Assembly: GCA_024236155.1 (NCBI GenBank)
Contig: JACKLA010000002.1
Span: forward strand, 1 to 64,000
Direction: 5' to 3'
DNA from: Sphingomonadaceae bacterium
Lineage (GTDB): Bacteria; Pseudomonadota; Alphaproteobacteria; Sphingomonadales; Sphingomonadaceae
DNA: 64,000 nucleotides
Positions 55,102 to 64,000 of this stretch are shown in pieces. The number at the start of each line of letters is the position of its first letter. Position 1 is the stretch's first letter. Made by a program: the position numbers and the translations under genes. The notes below the pieces were generated by a model. It searched no databases. It worked only from the letters and a program-made list of their open reading frames with translations, and was not told the origin of the DNA.

Positions 55102-56082
55102 CTATTCGGTCAGCTGGCGGGGCAGCTTGAAGACCATCTTCTCTTCGGTCGTTACCACGGCCTCTTCCTCGACGATCCGCCATTCGCCAAGCTTGTCGAT
55201 GACTTCGCGCACAAGCTTTTCCGGCGCCGATGCGCCTGCTGTGAGCCCCAGCGTGCCGACACCGTCCAGCCAGGCAGGATCGATATCGCTCGCTCGCTGA
55301 ATCAGTTTCGCATCGGTACCGCAGCGTTCCGCCACCTCGACGAGTCGCAGCGAATTGGAGCTCTTGGGGGAACCGATAACCAGCACCAGGTCGCTATCGG
55401 GTGCGATCTGTTTTACCGCAGCCTGCCGGTTCGAAGTCGCATAGCAGATGTCCTCTGCCTTGGGCGCGACGATATGCGGGAAACGCGCCCGCAGCGCGCT
55501 GACCACCTTGGCGGTGTCATCGACCGAGAGCGTGGTCTGCGTGAGGTAAGACAGGCTGGACTCGTCGTCGAGTTCGAGTTCGGCGACATCCTCGACCGTT
55601 TCCACCAGCGTCATCCGGCCTTCGGGGACCTGCCCCATGGTGCCGATCACTTCCGGGTGACCGGCATGGCCGATGAAAACGATGTGCTGGCCTTTTTCGA
55701 TCTGGCGTTCGGCCTGACGGTGCACCTTGCTTACCAGCGGGCAGGTCGCGTCGAGATAGAACATCTTACGCCGTTCCGCCTCTGCCGGAACCGATTTGGG
55801 CACGCCATGCGCGCTGAACACCACCGGCACATCGGGAGGAACCTGATCCAGTTCCTCGACGAAAATTGCGCCCTTTTCGCGCAGGGCATCAACGACATAG
55901 CGATTGTGTACGATCTCATGGCGGACATAGACCGGCGGACCGAACTTATCGAGCGCGCGTTCGACGATTTCGATCGCGCGGTCTACGCCGGCGCAAAACC
56001 CGCGCGGCGCGGCGATCAGCACGGTCAGGTGCTGCTTGTCACTTGTGGATGCATTCGATGGAAAGGGGGCATTCATGTCCAA
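55102..56082 (-). CDS. ispH: 4-hydroxy-3-methylbut-2-enyl diphosphate reductase
   Basis: 326-residue iron-sulfur enzyme that makes IPP and DMAPP at the end of the MEP isoprenoid route. The three [4Fe-4S] cysteines are visible at about 30 (APRGFCAGVD), 114 (DATCPLVSKVH) and 213 (DICYATSNRQ), and PVVFSAHGVPKSV and GSPKSSNSLRL complete the pattern. MNAPFPS two codons later is an alternative start. First gene of ispH-thrB-rnhA. Confidence 0.96.
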   Translation of the reverse strand: MDMNAPFPSNASTSDKQHLTVLIAAPRGFCAGVDRAIEIVERALDKFGPPVYVRHEIVHNRYVVDALREKGAIFVEELDQVPPDVPVVFSAHGVPKSVPAEAERRKMFYLDATCPLVSKVHRQAERQIEKGQHIVFIGHAGHPEVIGTMGQVPEGRMTLVETVEDVAELELDDESSLSYLTQTTLSVDDTAKVVSALRARFPHIVAPKAEDICYATSNRQAAVKQIAPDSDLVLVIGSPKSSNSLRLVEVAERCGTDAKLIQRASDIDPAWLDGVGTLGLTAGASAPEKLVREVIDKLGEWRIVEEEAVVTTEEKMVFKLPRQLTE

Positions 56083-56148
56083 GCCTCTAGCGCAGCCTCG
56101 CGAGGGCCGCTAGGGCCATGCCAAGCGAATATCGAAGGACCATCTGTA

Positions 56149-56799
56149 ATGACCGTGAGCCGCAAACTCATCACCGCAACTGTCCTGGCAACTGCGCTTG
56201 CCGGGTGTGCCAGTGAAGGCGAGCTGGTGGTTACCGATGGCGTGGGCATTACGGCTATCCGAACGGCTTGCCCGGCGGTCGGTATTCCCGACTATACCGG
56301 TGATGTGACCGTATTCGGCCAGGCGGGCGACAAATCGGTTGGGAATGTCGACCTTACCGCCAGCATGACCAATTTGCGCAGCACCTGCGGCGATAGCGGC
56401 GAGAATGTTTATACCGAAGCGACGTTCGATGTGCTCGTCCGCCGCACCGACATTCGTGGCGCGCGCACTGTAACGATTCCGTTTTTCACAACTGTCCTGC
56501 AGGGCGGCAGTGCGGTGCAGGCCAAGCGTATCGGGCAGGTGACTGTGCAATTCGCCGACGGGCAGGAACGCGCACGGGCAAGCGGGAAGGCAGGCGCTTT
56601 CGTCAATCGTGCAGCCGCCACCTTGCCCGCCGACATAAGGGAACGGATTACGCGCAAGCGCAAGCCGGGTGATGCCGATGCTGCACTCGACCCGCTGGCC
56701 GACCCGCAGGTGCGTGCGGCGCTCGACCGGGCCACGTTCGAGATGCTCGTCGGCTTCCAGCTGACCGAGGACCAGCTCGCCTACAACGCGACCCGCTGA
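56149..56799 (+). CDS. Lipoprotein of unknown function
   Basis: 216 residues with lipoprotein signal MTVSRKLITATVLATALAGC and acylated Cys at about 20. The mature part is beta-rich (YTGDVTVFGQAGDKSVGNVDLTASM, EATFDVLVRRTDIRGARTVTIPFFTTVLQGG) with a helical C-terminus (RAALDRATFEMLVGFQLTEDQLAYNATR). No known enzyme motif. It starts divergently from ispH and precedes argS by about 60 bases; I do not recognise a characterised family. Confidence 0.8.
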   Translation: MTVSRKLITATVLATALAGCASEGELVVTDGVGITAIRTACPAVGIPDYTGDVTVFGQAGDKSVGNVDLTASMTNLRSTCGDSGENVYTEATFDVLVRRTDIRGARTVTIPFFTTVLQGGSAVQAKRIGQVTVQFADGQERARASGKAGAFVNRAAATLPADIRERITRKRKPGDADAALDPLADPQVRAALDRATFEMLVGFQLTEDQLAYNATR

Positions 56800-56859
56800 C
56801 CGGGCCGGTTACCCGGTTACGCGCTTGCGATTCCGGCCAATTCGGCTAGGCGCGCTGGC

Positions 56860-58605
56860 ATGTCCGAACTGACCACACTGCACGCCGGTTTCGCGGCGAA
56901 GATTCATGCCGTTCTCGATGCGCTGGAAGCCGAAGGCGCCCTGCCGCCGGGTAGCCCGCGCGCCAATGTTGCTGTCGAGCCGCCGCGCGACCCCTCGCAT
57001 GGCGATCTCGCGACCAATGCCGCAATGGTGCTGGCGAAGCAGGCAAAAACCAATCCGCGCGAACTGGCAGGCAAGCTAGTCGAAAAACTTTCTGCCGATG
57101 CGGATGTTGAAGCGGCCGAGATTGCCGGTCCGGGCTTTATCAACCTGCGCCTGTCCGATGCCGCCTGGCTGCGCGAACTGGGCGCAATATCCGCACTGGC
57201 TGGCGATTATGGGCGTTCGACCATGGGGGGCGGATCGCGGGTCAATGTCGAATATGTCTCGGCCAATCCGACCGGGCCGATGCATATGGGCCATTGCCGC
57301 GGCGCGGTGGTGGGTGATGCGCTTGCCGCGCTGCTCGAATTCGGTGGGCATGAGGTCACGCGCGAATACTACGTCAACGACGCCGGCGGGCAGGTCGATG
57401 TCCTCGCGCGTTCGGCGCATCTGCGCTATCGCGAGGCATTGGGCGACGAGATCGGCGAAATTCCCGAAGGCCTCTATCCCGGCGACTACCTGATCCCGGT
57501 CGGCGAATATCTGGCGAAGGAACTGGGCGACCGGTTCAGGGCTGCGCCAGAGGAAGAATGGCTGCCGATCTTCCGCGCCGAAGCGGTCGAGCAGATGATG
57601 GAACTGGTGAAGGCCGATCTGGCGCTGCTCGGCATTCATCACGACCTGTTCTCCTCCGAGGCCGCTTTGCAGGCGGCGCAGAAACCCGAACAGGCTGAAG
57701 CATGGCTGCGCCAGCACGACCTGGTTTATGACGGCATGCTCGAAGCGCCCAAGGGCAAGACCCCCGAAGATTGGGAACCGGTCGAGCTGCCGCTGTTCCG
57801 CAGCACGAAATTCGGCGACGATCAGGATCGCCCGATCAAGAAGTCCGACGGGAAATGGACCTATTTCGGCGCAGACCTCGCCTATCACATGCAGAAGGCG
57901 GAAAGCGCCGATGCGCTGATCGACATCTGGGGCGCGGATCATGCGGGTACGGTCAAGCGGATCAAGGCGGCGGTCGCGGCGCTGAGCGAGGGCCAGGGCA
58001 AGCCGATACCGTTCGATGTCAAGCTGGTGCAGATGGTCCAGCTGATGCGCGGCGGCGAGCCGGTGAAAATGTCGAAGCGTTCGGGCACGTTCGTGACGCT
58101 GGCCGATGTCGTGCGCGAAGTGGGCAAGGACGTGGTGCGTTTCACCATGCTGACCCGCAAGCCCGAAGCGCAGATGGAATTCGATTTCGCCCGGGTGGTC
58201 GAGGCATCGAAGGACAATCCGGTCTTCTATGTGCAATATGCCCATGCGCGGATCCGTTCGACGCTGCGCAAGGCCGAAGCCGAAGGGCTGGCACCGTCGG
58301 ACACGGCTCTCGACCGGCTCGGTTCGGAGGAACTGGCGCTGGTAAAGGAAGCCGCCCAGTTCCCGCGTATCGTAGAAGCGGCGGCCAAGGCGCGCGAACC
58401 GCATCGTATCGCGTTCTTCCTCTACGACCTTGCGGGCGCGTTCCATGCCTTCTGGAATCTCGGGAATGACGACCCGTCCAAGCGCGTCATCCTGACACAG
58501 GATGCGGAATTGACCGGCGCAAGGCTTTTCCTCGCGGCCCAGATAGGGCAGGTTATCCGCAACGGGCTTGCCCTGCTGGGGGTCGAAGCGGTGGAGGAGA
58601 TGTAA
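56860..58605 (+). CDS. argS: Arginine--tRNA ligase
   Basis: 581-residue class I synthetase. The HIGH-type motif is ANPTGPMHMGHCRG and the KMSKS-type motif is PVKMSKRSGTFV. The N-terminal Add-1 domain includes PPRDPSHGDLATNAAMVLAKQ, and the C-terminal DALR anticodon-binding domain ends GLALLGVEAVEEM. Length normal. The SPOR gene starts three bases after the stop. Confidence 0.96.
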   Translation: MSELTTLHAGFAAKIHAVLDALEAEGALPPGSPRANVAVEPPRDPSHGDLATNAAMVLAKQAKTNPRELAGKLVEKLSADADVEAAEIAGPGFINLRLSDAAWLRELGAISALAGDYGRSTMGGGSRVNVEYVSANPTGPMHMGHCRGAVVGDALAALLEFGGHEVTREYYVNDAGGQVDVLARSAHLRYREALGDEIGEIPEGLYPGDYLIPVGEYLAKELGDRFRAAPEEEWLPIFRAEAVEQMMELVKADLALLGIHHDLFSSEAALQAAQKPEQAEAWLRQHDLVYDGMLEAPKGKTPEDWEPVELPLFRSTKFGDDQDRPIKKSDGKWTYFGADLAYHMQKAESADALIDIWGADHAGTVKRIKAAVAALSEGQGKPIPFDVKLVQMVQLMRGGEPVKMSKRSGTFVTLADVVREVGKDVVRFTMLTRKPEAQMEFDFARVVEASKDNPVFYVQYAHARIRSTLRKAEAEGLAPSDTALDRLGSEELALVKEAAQFPRIVEAAAKAREPHRIAFFLYDLAGAFHAFWNLGNDDPSKRVILTQDAELTGARLFLAAQIGQVIRNGLALLGVEAVEEM

Positions 58606-58608
58606 GTC

Positions 58609-59364
58609 ATGGTCACGATCGACGGGCGCGACGGCGACGAAGAGGCTTTCGAAGCCGAGGAATTCGACACGGAAGACGAGGCTGTCGAGCAGGAGCTCGA
58701 ACTGGCAGACGACGAGGAAAGCCTGCCCTGGCTCGATTCCGACTATGATGACGAGGAAGAGGGCGGTTACGATACGGGCCGTCTTGTCGGTATCGCGATC
58801 CTTGGGTTGCTGCTGATTGCGCTTGGTTTTGGGGCCTATTGGCTGCTCAATAATCGCGGACCGGACCCGGAGCTGGTTGCCGATGGCAGCACGATCGAAG
58901 CGCCGGATGGCCCGATCAAGGAAAAGCCCGAGGACGCGGGCGGCAAGCAGTTCGAAGGCACCGGCAATGTCGCGCCAGGTGTGGGTGAAGGGCAGTCGCA
59001 TGAAGGCCGTCTGGCCGATGGCAGCGATCCCAAGCCAAGCATCGATGCTGCAGGGAACCATGCAGGCGGAAGCGCGTCGACTGCGGGCTCTTCTGCATCG
59101 GGGTCGTCGCAGCAGGCATCGGCCTCGGGCGGTGTTGGTGTGCAGGTTGGGGCTTATTCGTCGCGTCAGGGGGCCGAGACGGCATGGAACACGCTCAACC
59201 GCCAGACTGACAAGCTTTCCGGCGTTCGCCACCGGATCGAGGAAGCCAATATAGACGGCGGCAAGGTCTATCGCCTGCAGGCAGTCGCAGGCGACGCGGC
59301 AACGGCAAGGTCGCTGTGCAGGGCGCTCGAGGCTGATGGCGTAACCTGCCAGGTCAAGAACTGA
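58609..59364 (+). CDS. SPOR-domain membrane protein
   Basis: 251 residues. The N-terminal ~55 residues are strongly acidic (EEAFEAEEFDTEDEAVEQ), then a single membrane helix at about 58-82 (LVGIAILGLLLIALGFGAYWLL), a Ser/Gly/Ala-rich linker, and a C-terminal SPOR domain (VGVQVGAYSSRQGAETAWNTL, KVYRLQAVAGDAATARSLCRAL). SPOR domains bind denuded septal peptidoglycan, so this protein likely works at division sites. It lies between argS and nagZ in an order common to alphaproteobacteria. Confidence 0.88.
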   Translation: MVTIDGRDGDEEAFEAEEFDTEDEAVEQELELADDEESLPWLDSDYDDEEEGGYDTGRLVGIAILGLLLIALGFGAYWLLNNRGPDPELVADGSTIEAPDGPIKEKPEDAGGKQFEGTGNVAPGVGEGQSHEGRLADGSDPKPSIDAAGNHAGGSASTAGSSASGSSQQASASGGVGVQVGAYSSRQGAETAWNTLNRQTDKLSGVRHRIEEANIDGGKVYRLQAVAGDAATARSLCRALEADGVTCQVKN

Positions 59365-59465
59365 ACGACCGCCGCCTGCAAGGCTTTCGCTGTGGCGCCT
59401 GATTTTCCACATGGCGCACAGCGGTGCCGCTTGCGTCGACCCGCGCGAGGTGCGACGATTTCCGC

Positions 59466-60485
59466 ATGACGCCCGCCATTTTCGGGATTGCCGGTACGCA
59501 GCTTTCTGCCGACGAACGCGCCTTCTTTGCGGAGGCCGATCCGGCGGGCTATATCCTGTTCGGTCGGAATTGCGAAACGCCGGGGCAGCTGCGCATCCTG
59601 ACTGACGATCTGCGTTCGATTCATGGGCGGGACAAGACCTTTATTTCGATCGATCAGGAAGGTGGCCGGGTTGCGCGACTGCGCCCGCCGCACTGGTCGG
59701 GTTTCCCTTCGGGCGAGGCATTCGACAATCTTTACCGCCTCGCTCCTGCCAGCGCGATCGAGGCCGCACGGGTCAATGCCGAAGCGCTGGGGATCGAACT
59801 GGCGGAGGCGGGGATCACGGTCGATTTCCACCCGCCGCTCGATGTAAGGCAGGCGGGTGCGCATGATGTGATCGGTGACCGTGCGCTTGGTTCCGAACCG
59901 ATGCAGGTCGCGGCGCTTGGCCGGGCCATTCTCGATGGGCTGGCGCGGGCAGGCGTTGCAGGGTGTATCAAGCATATGCCGGGGCATGGCCGCACGACGA
60001 CCGATACGCACAAGGAAATGCCCACTGTGACTGCGGGCGAGGAAGAGCTGGCGCTCGACATCGCTCCGTTCCGCGCGCTCAATACGGCACTGATCGGGAT
60101 GACGGGGCACCTGCTGTTCACTGCCTGGGATGCCGAGAACCCGGCAACGCTCTCGCCTTTCGTGATTGATGAAATCATCCGCAAGCGGATCGGATTCGAT
60201 GGCCTGCTGCTGACTGATGACATCGATATGGAGGCGCTCGACGGGACCATCCCTGAGCGATCCGAACGCGCGATCGCTGCGGGCTGCGATCTGGTGCTCA
60301 ATTGCTGGGCGAAAATGGACGATATGGTGGCGATCGCCGAACGCCTGCCTGAAATGTCGGGCGAGGTGCGTCGGCGCCTCGATGCGGCACTCGCGGAGAC
60401 GGGTGGGCAAATCGATTGCGCCCGAAAATCGGAGCTTCTCGCCAAGCGCGACAGCCTTCTGGCGCTGACGGGGCAGGCGGCATGA
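59466..60485 (+). CDS. nagZ: Beta-N-acetylhexosaminidase NagZ
   Basis: 339-residue glycoside hydrolase family 3 enzyme of cell-wall recycling, removing GlcNAc from anhydro-muropeptides in the cytoplasm. The NagZ-specific flexible loop KHMPGHGRTTTDTHKEMP carries the catalytic His (about 174), and LLLTDDIDMEAL holds the nucleophile Asp. QEGGRVARLRPP is the ligand-binding stretch. I chose ATG 59466 giving MTPAIFGIAGTQL. Its TGA overlaps the scpA ATG (ATGA). Confidence 0.94.
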   Translation: MTPAIFGIAGTQLSADERAFFAEADPAGYILFGRNCETPGQLRILTDDLRSIHGRDKTFISIDQEGGRVARLRPPHWSGFPSGEAFDNLYRLAPASAIEAARVNAEALGIELAEAGITVDFHPPLDVRQAGAHDVIGDRALGSEPMQVAALGRAILDGLARAGVAGCIKHMPGHGRTTTDTHKEMPTVTAGEEELALDIAPFRALNTALIGMTGHLLFTAWDAENPATLSPFVIDEIIRKRIGFDGLLLTDDIDMEALDGTIPERSERAIAAGCDLVLNCWAKMDDMVAIAERLPEMSGEVRRRLDAALAETGGQIDCARKSELLAKRDSLLALTGQAA

Positions 60486-61297
60486 GCGCGGACACGTCAG
60501 CGGGGCCGATGATGCTTTCGGGAAACTCGCGTTCCTCCGATGAGGACTGGATCGAAACACCCGATCCCGCCGCCGATAACCCGCTCTATCTAGAGCTGGA
60601 CGGGTGGGAGGGCCCGCTCGACCTGCTGCTCGACCTGGCGCGGCGGCAGAAGGTGGACCTGCGCTCGATCTCGATCCTTGCGCTGGTCGATCAGTATCTC
60701 GACTATATCGAGCGTGCCGAGGCGCTGCGGCTGGAACTTGCTGCCGATTACCTCGTGATGGCCGCATGGCTGGCCTATCTCAAATCGGCGATGCTCCTGC
60801 CCAAGGAAGAGCAGGAGGACCCAAGCCCTGAAGAACTGGCGCTGAGGCTGCAATTGCGGCTCCAGCGGCTCGGCGCGATGCGGGAATCTGCCGCACGATT
60901 GCTGGCGCGCGACCGGGTCGGGCGCGATGTCTTCCTGCGGGGCGCGCCCGAAGGCTTGCGCACGGACCGCAAGACGGTTTGGACCTGCGACTGGTATTCG
61001 CTGGTGCAGGCCTATGGCCAGGTCAAGGCGCGTACCGCACCCGCGATCCACATGGTGCGCGAACGGCCAGTGATGACACTCGACAGCGCGATAGAGCGGG
61101 TTTCTGCCATGCTGGGGGTGACGCTTGACTGGATGCAGCTGGAAGATTTCCTCCCGCCGCATGCCGAACCGCGCCTGCGCCGATCCGCGCTTGCATCCAG
61201 CTTTGTTGCCGCGCTTGAACTGGCGCGACTGGGCAGGGCGGAGATCGCCCAGGACGCAACCTTTGGCCCGATGCGACTGCGCAGGGTGAAGGCATGA
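60482..61297 (+). CDS. scpA: Segregation and condensation protein A
   Basis: 271-residue kleisin that joins SMC heads and ScpB in chromosome condensation. The N-terminal domain LELDGWEGPLDLLLDLARRQKVDLRSISI is strongly conserved, followed by YLVMAAWLAYLKSAMLLPKEE. The first 35 residues are acidic and variable. The ATG overlaps the nagZ stop, and its stop overlaps the scpB ATG, so the three genes are translationally coupled. Confidence 0.93.
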   Translation: MSADTSAGPMMLSGNSRSSDEDWIETPDPAADNPLYLELDGWEGPLDLLLDLARRQKVDLRSISILALVDQYLDYIERAEALRLELAADYLVMAAWLAYLKSAMLLPKEEQEDPSPEELALRLQLRLQRLGAMRESAARLLARDRVGRDVFLRGAPEGLRTDRKTVWTCDWYSLVQAYGQVKARTAPAIHMVRERPVMTLDSAIERVSAMLGVTLDWMQLEDFLPPHAEPRLRRSALASSFVAALELARLGRAEIAQDATFGPMRLRRVKA

Positions 61298-61935
61298 GCG
61301 ACGAGCGCCCCGACGATCTGGCGCGCGCGGTAGAGGCCACGCTGTTTGCCGCCGAAGAGCCCATGACCGCTGAGGCGATCGCCGGGCATCTCGGCGATGC
61401 GGATGTGGGGGCGGTTCGGACCGCACTCGGCTCGCTTGAAGCGATCTATGCCGAGCGCGGCGTCCAGCTGGTCGAACGCGGCAAGCGGTGGCACTTCCAG
61501 ACCGCTGCCGACCTCGCCCACCTTTTGCGGCGCGAGCGTGAACAGGTCCGTCGCCTCAGTCGCGCCGCGACCGAAGTGCTCGCGATTGTCGCCTATCACG
61601 AGCCGGTCAGCCGCGCGGAGATCGAATCGATCCGCGGGGTGCAGACATCGGGCGGAACGCTCGACGTGTTGATGGAGGCGGGCTGGGTGCGCGTTGCCGG
61701 GCGGCGCGAAGTTCCTGGCCGCCCGGTGATTTATGCTACGACTACGGAGTTCCTCCAGCATTTCGGCCTGTCGTCGCGCAAGGATCTGCCGGGCCTTGAC
61801 GAATTGCGTGCTTCGGGGCTGCTCGATCCGGTCGACGATGCGTTCGATGCGATGATGCATGATTCGTCCGGCGATCAGCCGGACGAAGAAACAAGCGAAG
61901 AAGAACATCCATACGGAATCGAAGATCAGCCCTGA
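61294..61935 (+). CDS. scpB: Segregation and condensation protein B
   Basis: 213-residue winged-helix partner of ScpA. Family features are VEATLFAAEEPMTAEAIAGHL near the N-terminus, the second wing VLAIVAYHEPVSRAEIESIRGVQTSGGTLDVLMEAGWVR, and GRPVIYATTTEFLQHFGLSSRKDLPGL. The C-terminus is acidic and probably disordered. Start overlaps scpA stop by four bases. Confidence 0.94.
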   Translation: MSDERPDDLARAVEATLFAAEEPMTAEAIAGHLGDADVGAVRTALGSLEAIYAERGVQLVERGKRWHFQTAADLAHLLRREREQVRRLSRAATEVLAIVAYHEPVSRAEIESIRGVQTSGGTLDVLMEAGWVRVAGRREVPGRPVIYATTTEFLQHFGLSSRKDLPGLDELRASGLLDPVDDAFDAMMHDSSGDQPDEETSEEEHPYGIEDQP

Positions 61936-62000
61936 CGCCGCCGCTGGCGCTCGGCTCGCTTAACCCCTATATGGATGGGGTAACTCTCGAAAGGCGCATC

Positions 62001-62237
62001 ATGTCACTCGGCCCCTGGCAACTTATTATCATCGCACTGGTCATCCTCGTCCTGTTCGGGCGCGGACGCATTTCCGAGATGATGGGCGATTTCGGCAAGG
62101 GAATTAAGAGCTTCAAGCAGGGCATGAACGAGGACGACAGCAAGCCTGCCGGTCCCTCCGCTCGCATCGAAGGCCCGGCTGAAGGCGCAGCAGCGGATCA
62201 GGCGAAGCAACCCGACGGTTCCGACCAGACGCGCTAA
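62001..62237 (+). CDS. tatA: Twin-arginine translocase subunit TatA
   Basis: 78 residues. Membrane helix at about 4-21 (GPWQLIIIALVILVLFG), then the amphipathic helix GRGRISEMMGDFGKGIKSFK, as in TatA. The C-terminus is polar and variable. TatA multimers form the folded-protein passage. I chose ATG 62001; an upstream in-frame ATG would add ten residues not typical of TatA. Confidence 0.94.
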   Translation: MSLGPWQLIIIALVILVLFGRGRISEMMGDFGKGIKSFKQGMNEDDSKPAGPSARIEGPAEGAAADQAKQPDGSDQTR

Positions 62238-62260
62238 GAATCCGGCGGGAGCCGCCCCAG

Positions 62261-62608
62261 ATGTTCGATATTGGTGCAAGCGAATTGCTGGTGATCGTGG
62301 TTGTCGCGATCCTGGTGATCGGGCCGAAAGACATGCCCGGCGCGCTGCGCACGGCCGGTCGCTGGATCGGCAAGATTCGGCGCACCTCCGCCCATTTCCG
62401 TGCTGGATTCGACGCCATGGTGCGCGAGGCCGAAATGGAGGAGATGGAGCGCAAGTGGAAAGAGCAGAACGAGCGAATCATGGCTGAAACGCCACAGGGT
62501 GAGATGGAGCCACTGCCTGCCTCGGCTGAAGCCGCCGCCAGCGATACCGACGCAGCCGATGCGAATGAGCCTTCCCGGGTGTCCGATGCCGAACGCAAGG
62601 ATAGCTGA
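62261..62608 (+). CDS. tatB: Twin-arginine translocase subunit TatB
   Basis: 115 residues starting MFDIGASELLVIVVVAILVIGPKDMP, the typical TatB N-terminal helix with conserved Glu and the GPKDMP turn. A coiled-coil-like charged helix (EAEMEEMERKWKEQNER) follows, then an Ala/Asp-rich tail. TatB with TatC binds twin-arginine signal peptides. Short spacers link it to tatA and tatC. Confidence 0.94.
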   Translation: MFDIGASELLVIVVVAILVIGPKDMPGALRTAGRWIGKIRRTSAHFRAGFDAMVREAEMEEMERKWKEQNERIMAETPQGEMEPLPASAEAAASDTDAADANEPSRVSDAERKDS

Positions 62609-62614
62609 CGGGTC

Positions 62615-63412
62615 ATGGCACTCAATATCCGCGATATCGACGAAACGCAGGCGCCGCTGATCGACCATCTGATCGAACTCCGTGGCCGGCTGGTTCGCTG
62701 CGTGATGGCGCTGATCGTTGCCTTTGGGATCAGCCTTTACTTCGCCGATGATATCCTTGGCTTCCTGCTCCAGCCTCTCAAGGCGGCGTTTCCCGACGGC
62801 AAGGCCCAACTGATTTTCACCAAGCTCTACGAAGTGTTCTTCGTGGAACTGAAGGTCGCGCTCTTCGCGGGTTTCTTCCTTAGCTTCCCGATCATCGCGA
62901 ACCAGCTTTGGGCCTTCGTCGCGCCCGGCCTCTATGCGAAGGAAAAAAAGGCGTTCCTGCCGTTTCTCGTCGCGACACCGATCTTGTTCACCGGCGGGGC
63001 GGCGCTGGCCTATTATGTCGTGATGCCGACGGCGTTCAAATGGTTCCTGGGTTTTCAGGGGGAGGCTGGCGGGGTCGAGATCGAGGCGCTGCCGGCGGCC
63101 AATGACTATCTCGGGCTGGTGATGCAGTTTATCCTGGCTTTCGGGATAAGCTTCCTGCTTCCGGTATTGCTGCTGCTTCTCAACCGCGCGGGTATTGTTT
63201 CGCGGCAACAACTGTCAGCGGCGCGTCGTTATGTCATCGTCGGCGTGGTGGCCCTCGCAGCGATTATCACACCGCCGGATCCCGGTTCACAATTGCTGCT
63301 CGCCGTGCCGCTGCTGCTGCTGTTCGAGGGTTCGCTGCTGCTTATGCGCTTGCTGGAGCGCGGTGACCAGAACGAGACGGACGAAGAGACGCCTTCTACC
63401 AAGGTCTCCTGA
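62615..63412 (+). CDS. tatC: Twin-arginine translocase subunit TatC
   Basis: 265-residue inner-membrane protein with six helices. Conserved parts are PLIDHLIELRGRLVRC at the N-terminus, FTKLYEVFFVELKVALFAGFFLSFPII, FVAPGLYAKEKKAFLPF and ITPPDPGSQLLLAVPLLLLFE. It is the primary receptor for twin-arginine signals. It closes the argS-SPOR-nagZ-scpAB-tatABC set; a terminator lies about 100 bases downstream. Confidence 0.96.
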   Translation: MALNIRDIDETQAPLIDHLIELRGRLVRCVMALIVAFGISLYFADDILGFLLQPLKAAFPDGKAQLIFTKLYEVFFVELKVALFAGFFLSFPIIANQLWAFVAPGLYAKEKKAFLPFLVATPILFTGGAALAYYVVMPTAFKWFLGFQGEAGGVEIEALPAANDYLGLVMQFILAFGISFLLPVLLLLLNRAGIVSRQQLSAARRYVIVGVVALAAIITPPDPGSQLLLAVPLLLLFEGSLLLMRLLERGDQNETDEETPSTKVS

Positions 63413-63516
63413 GCTTTCCGGCCTACTCAGGCAAAGGCGCCAATCCCGGCCGGTCGGGAGCATCCAGTTTACGCCAGTTGCCATGGTTGCAACCATCGCC
63501 GCCGATCGCAGATACA

Positions 63517-63541
63517 AAAACGGGGCCCGCAGGCCCCGTTT
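63517..63541. terminator. Bidirectional terminator after tatC and the small exported gene
   Basis: Stem acggggcc / ggccccgt (extended by A-T pairs) with a CGCA loop. On the minus strand it ends in a run of T; on the plus strand in TTTAA. It serves the convergent genes on both sides. Confidence 0.82.
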
Positions 63542-63563
63542 AATACGTCGATTCGATCAACCG

Positions 63564-63803
63564 TTACGGGCTGGTCGGGGTGTCGTCTTCGTTGCCGCCA
63601 GCGATCACGATACCAGCGATGATTGCTGCTGCAGCGAGAATGGCGAGAATGATGCCGGCACCGCTGCCGTCACCGTCGCCACCGAGAGCGTTTTCTTCAG
63701 CAACCGGCGCAGCTGCGCGGTCGGCATTCGCGCTTTGCGCGAGAGCCGGCGAAGCCGCCAGCGAGATAGCCACAGTTGCGGCAAGCAGGTTACGGAACTT
63801 CAT
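63564..63803 (-). CDS. Small exported or membrane protein of unknown function
   Basis: 79 residues. The N-terminus MKFRNLLAATVAISLAASPA looks like a cleavable signal (cleavage at ALA-QS). After a short Gly/Asp-rich segment (NALGGDGDGSG) comes one hydrophobic helix (AGIILAILAAAAIIAGIVIAG) and a polar end. A GAGGAG ribosome-binding site lies about eight bases upstream. Such short signal-plus-helix proteins are common in sphingomonads, but no role is known. The upstream ~190 bases to the window edge hold its promoter region, including a gttac/gtaac inverted repeat at 63907-63922. Confidence 0.75.
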   Translation of the reverse strand: MKFRNLLAATVAISLAASPALAQSANADRAAAPVAEENALGGDGDGSGAGIILAILAAAAIIAGIVIAGGNEDDTPTSP

Positions 63804-64000
63804 TCTATCGTCTCCTCAGAGCTCTCTTTTGTTCAAATCTCAATGTCCCGATACGGCAACCGATGGAGCGAGGCAACCCCCAATGTCGTATCAGAACGTC
63901 TAATATGTTACCGAATTGTAACAGTTATCCCGGTTAACGTCCTGTCTGCCGATGCCACAAAATCAAGCCTTTCAGGCCGAATTCCCAGCATCGCCGCTTA

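Overview
The window is GC-rich chromosomal DNA of an alphaproteobacterium, most likely a sphingomonad of the Erythrobacteraceae type. The evidence is gene content and order: ispH-thrB-rnhA, argS-SPOR-nagZ-scpA-scpB-tatABC, an ATP12 assembly factor, a Caulobacter-type cpa/tad pilus set, and large TonB-dependent receptors (TBDRs) paired with secreted peptidases. There is no rRNA, tRNA, CRISPR array, insertion sequence or prophage that I can see. The species call is inference.

Layout. Positions 1-1441 hold the N-terminal part of valS, cut by the window edge. A lipid-trafficking ABC system follows (mlaE with a fused STAS-like domain, mlaF, mlaD and a PqiC-like lipoprotein; 1521-5086). A tightly overlapping minus-strand operon runs crcB, RluC-type pseudouridine synthase, PaiB-like protein, HAD phosphatase, small membrane protein, ATP12 (8820 down to 5088). 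Then come rpsU, an anchored FKBP isomerase and gatC-gatA-gatB, whose two junctions each carry a large inverted-repeat element. GFA-family and trmL genes follow, then an exported three-gene operon around an M48 metalloprotease (14511-17131). On the minus strand are a small beta-rich protein, an M16 peptidase and a penicillin-acylase-family enzyme. A HerA-like ATPase and clpB are on the plus strand.

From 27.4 to 40.2 kb lies the accessory-looking part: TBDR 1, an exported S9 peptidase, a periplasmic protein of unknown role, TBDR 2, then a convergent three-gene cassette (2OG-Fe(II) oxygenase, TPR plus 2OG-Fe(II) oxygenase, SAM methyltransferase). This is the most system-like uncharacterised segment. 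Next is a beta-oxidation group (thiolase, SDR dehydrogenase, enoyl-CoA hydratase) and a MarR regulator.

From 51.2 down to 43.8 kb on the minus strand is a cpaA-B-C-D-E-tadB-tadC pilus cluster. It has no cpaF/tadA ATPase at its usual place and no Flp pilin gene beside it. The right part has an alpha/beta hydrolase with a DauA-like flavoenzyme, a 59-residue DUF1508 protein, rnhA-thrB-ispH, a lipoprotein, then argS, a SPOR protein, nagZ, scpA, scpB and tatA-tatB-tatC. A small secreted or membrane protein gene closes the window.

Most of the window is conserved housekeeping and envelope biology. The sites most worth a second look are the oxygenase/methyltransferase cassette next to the TBDRs, the calcium-type repeats inside TBDR 1, the incomplete tad cluster and the palindromes within gatCAB.
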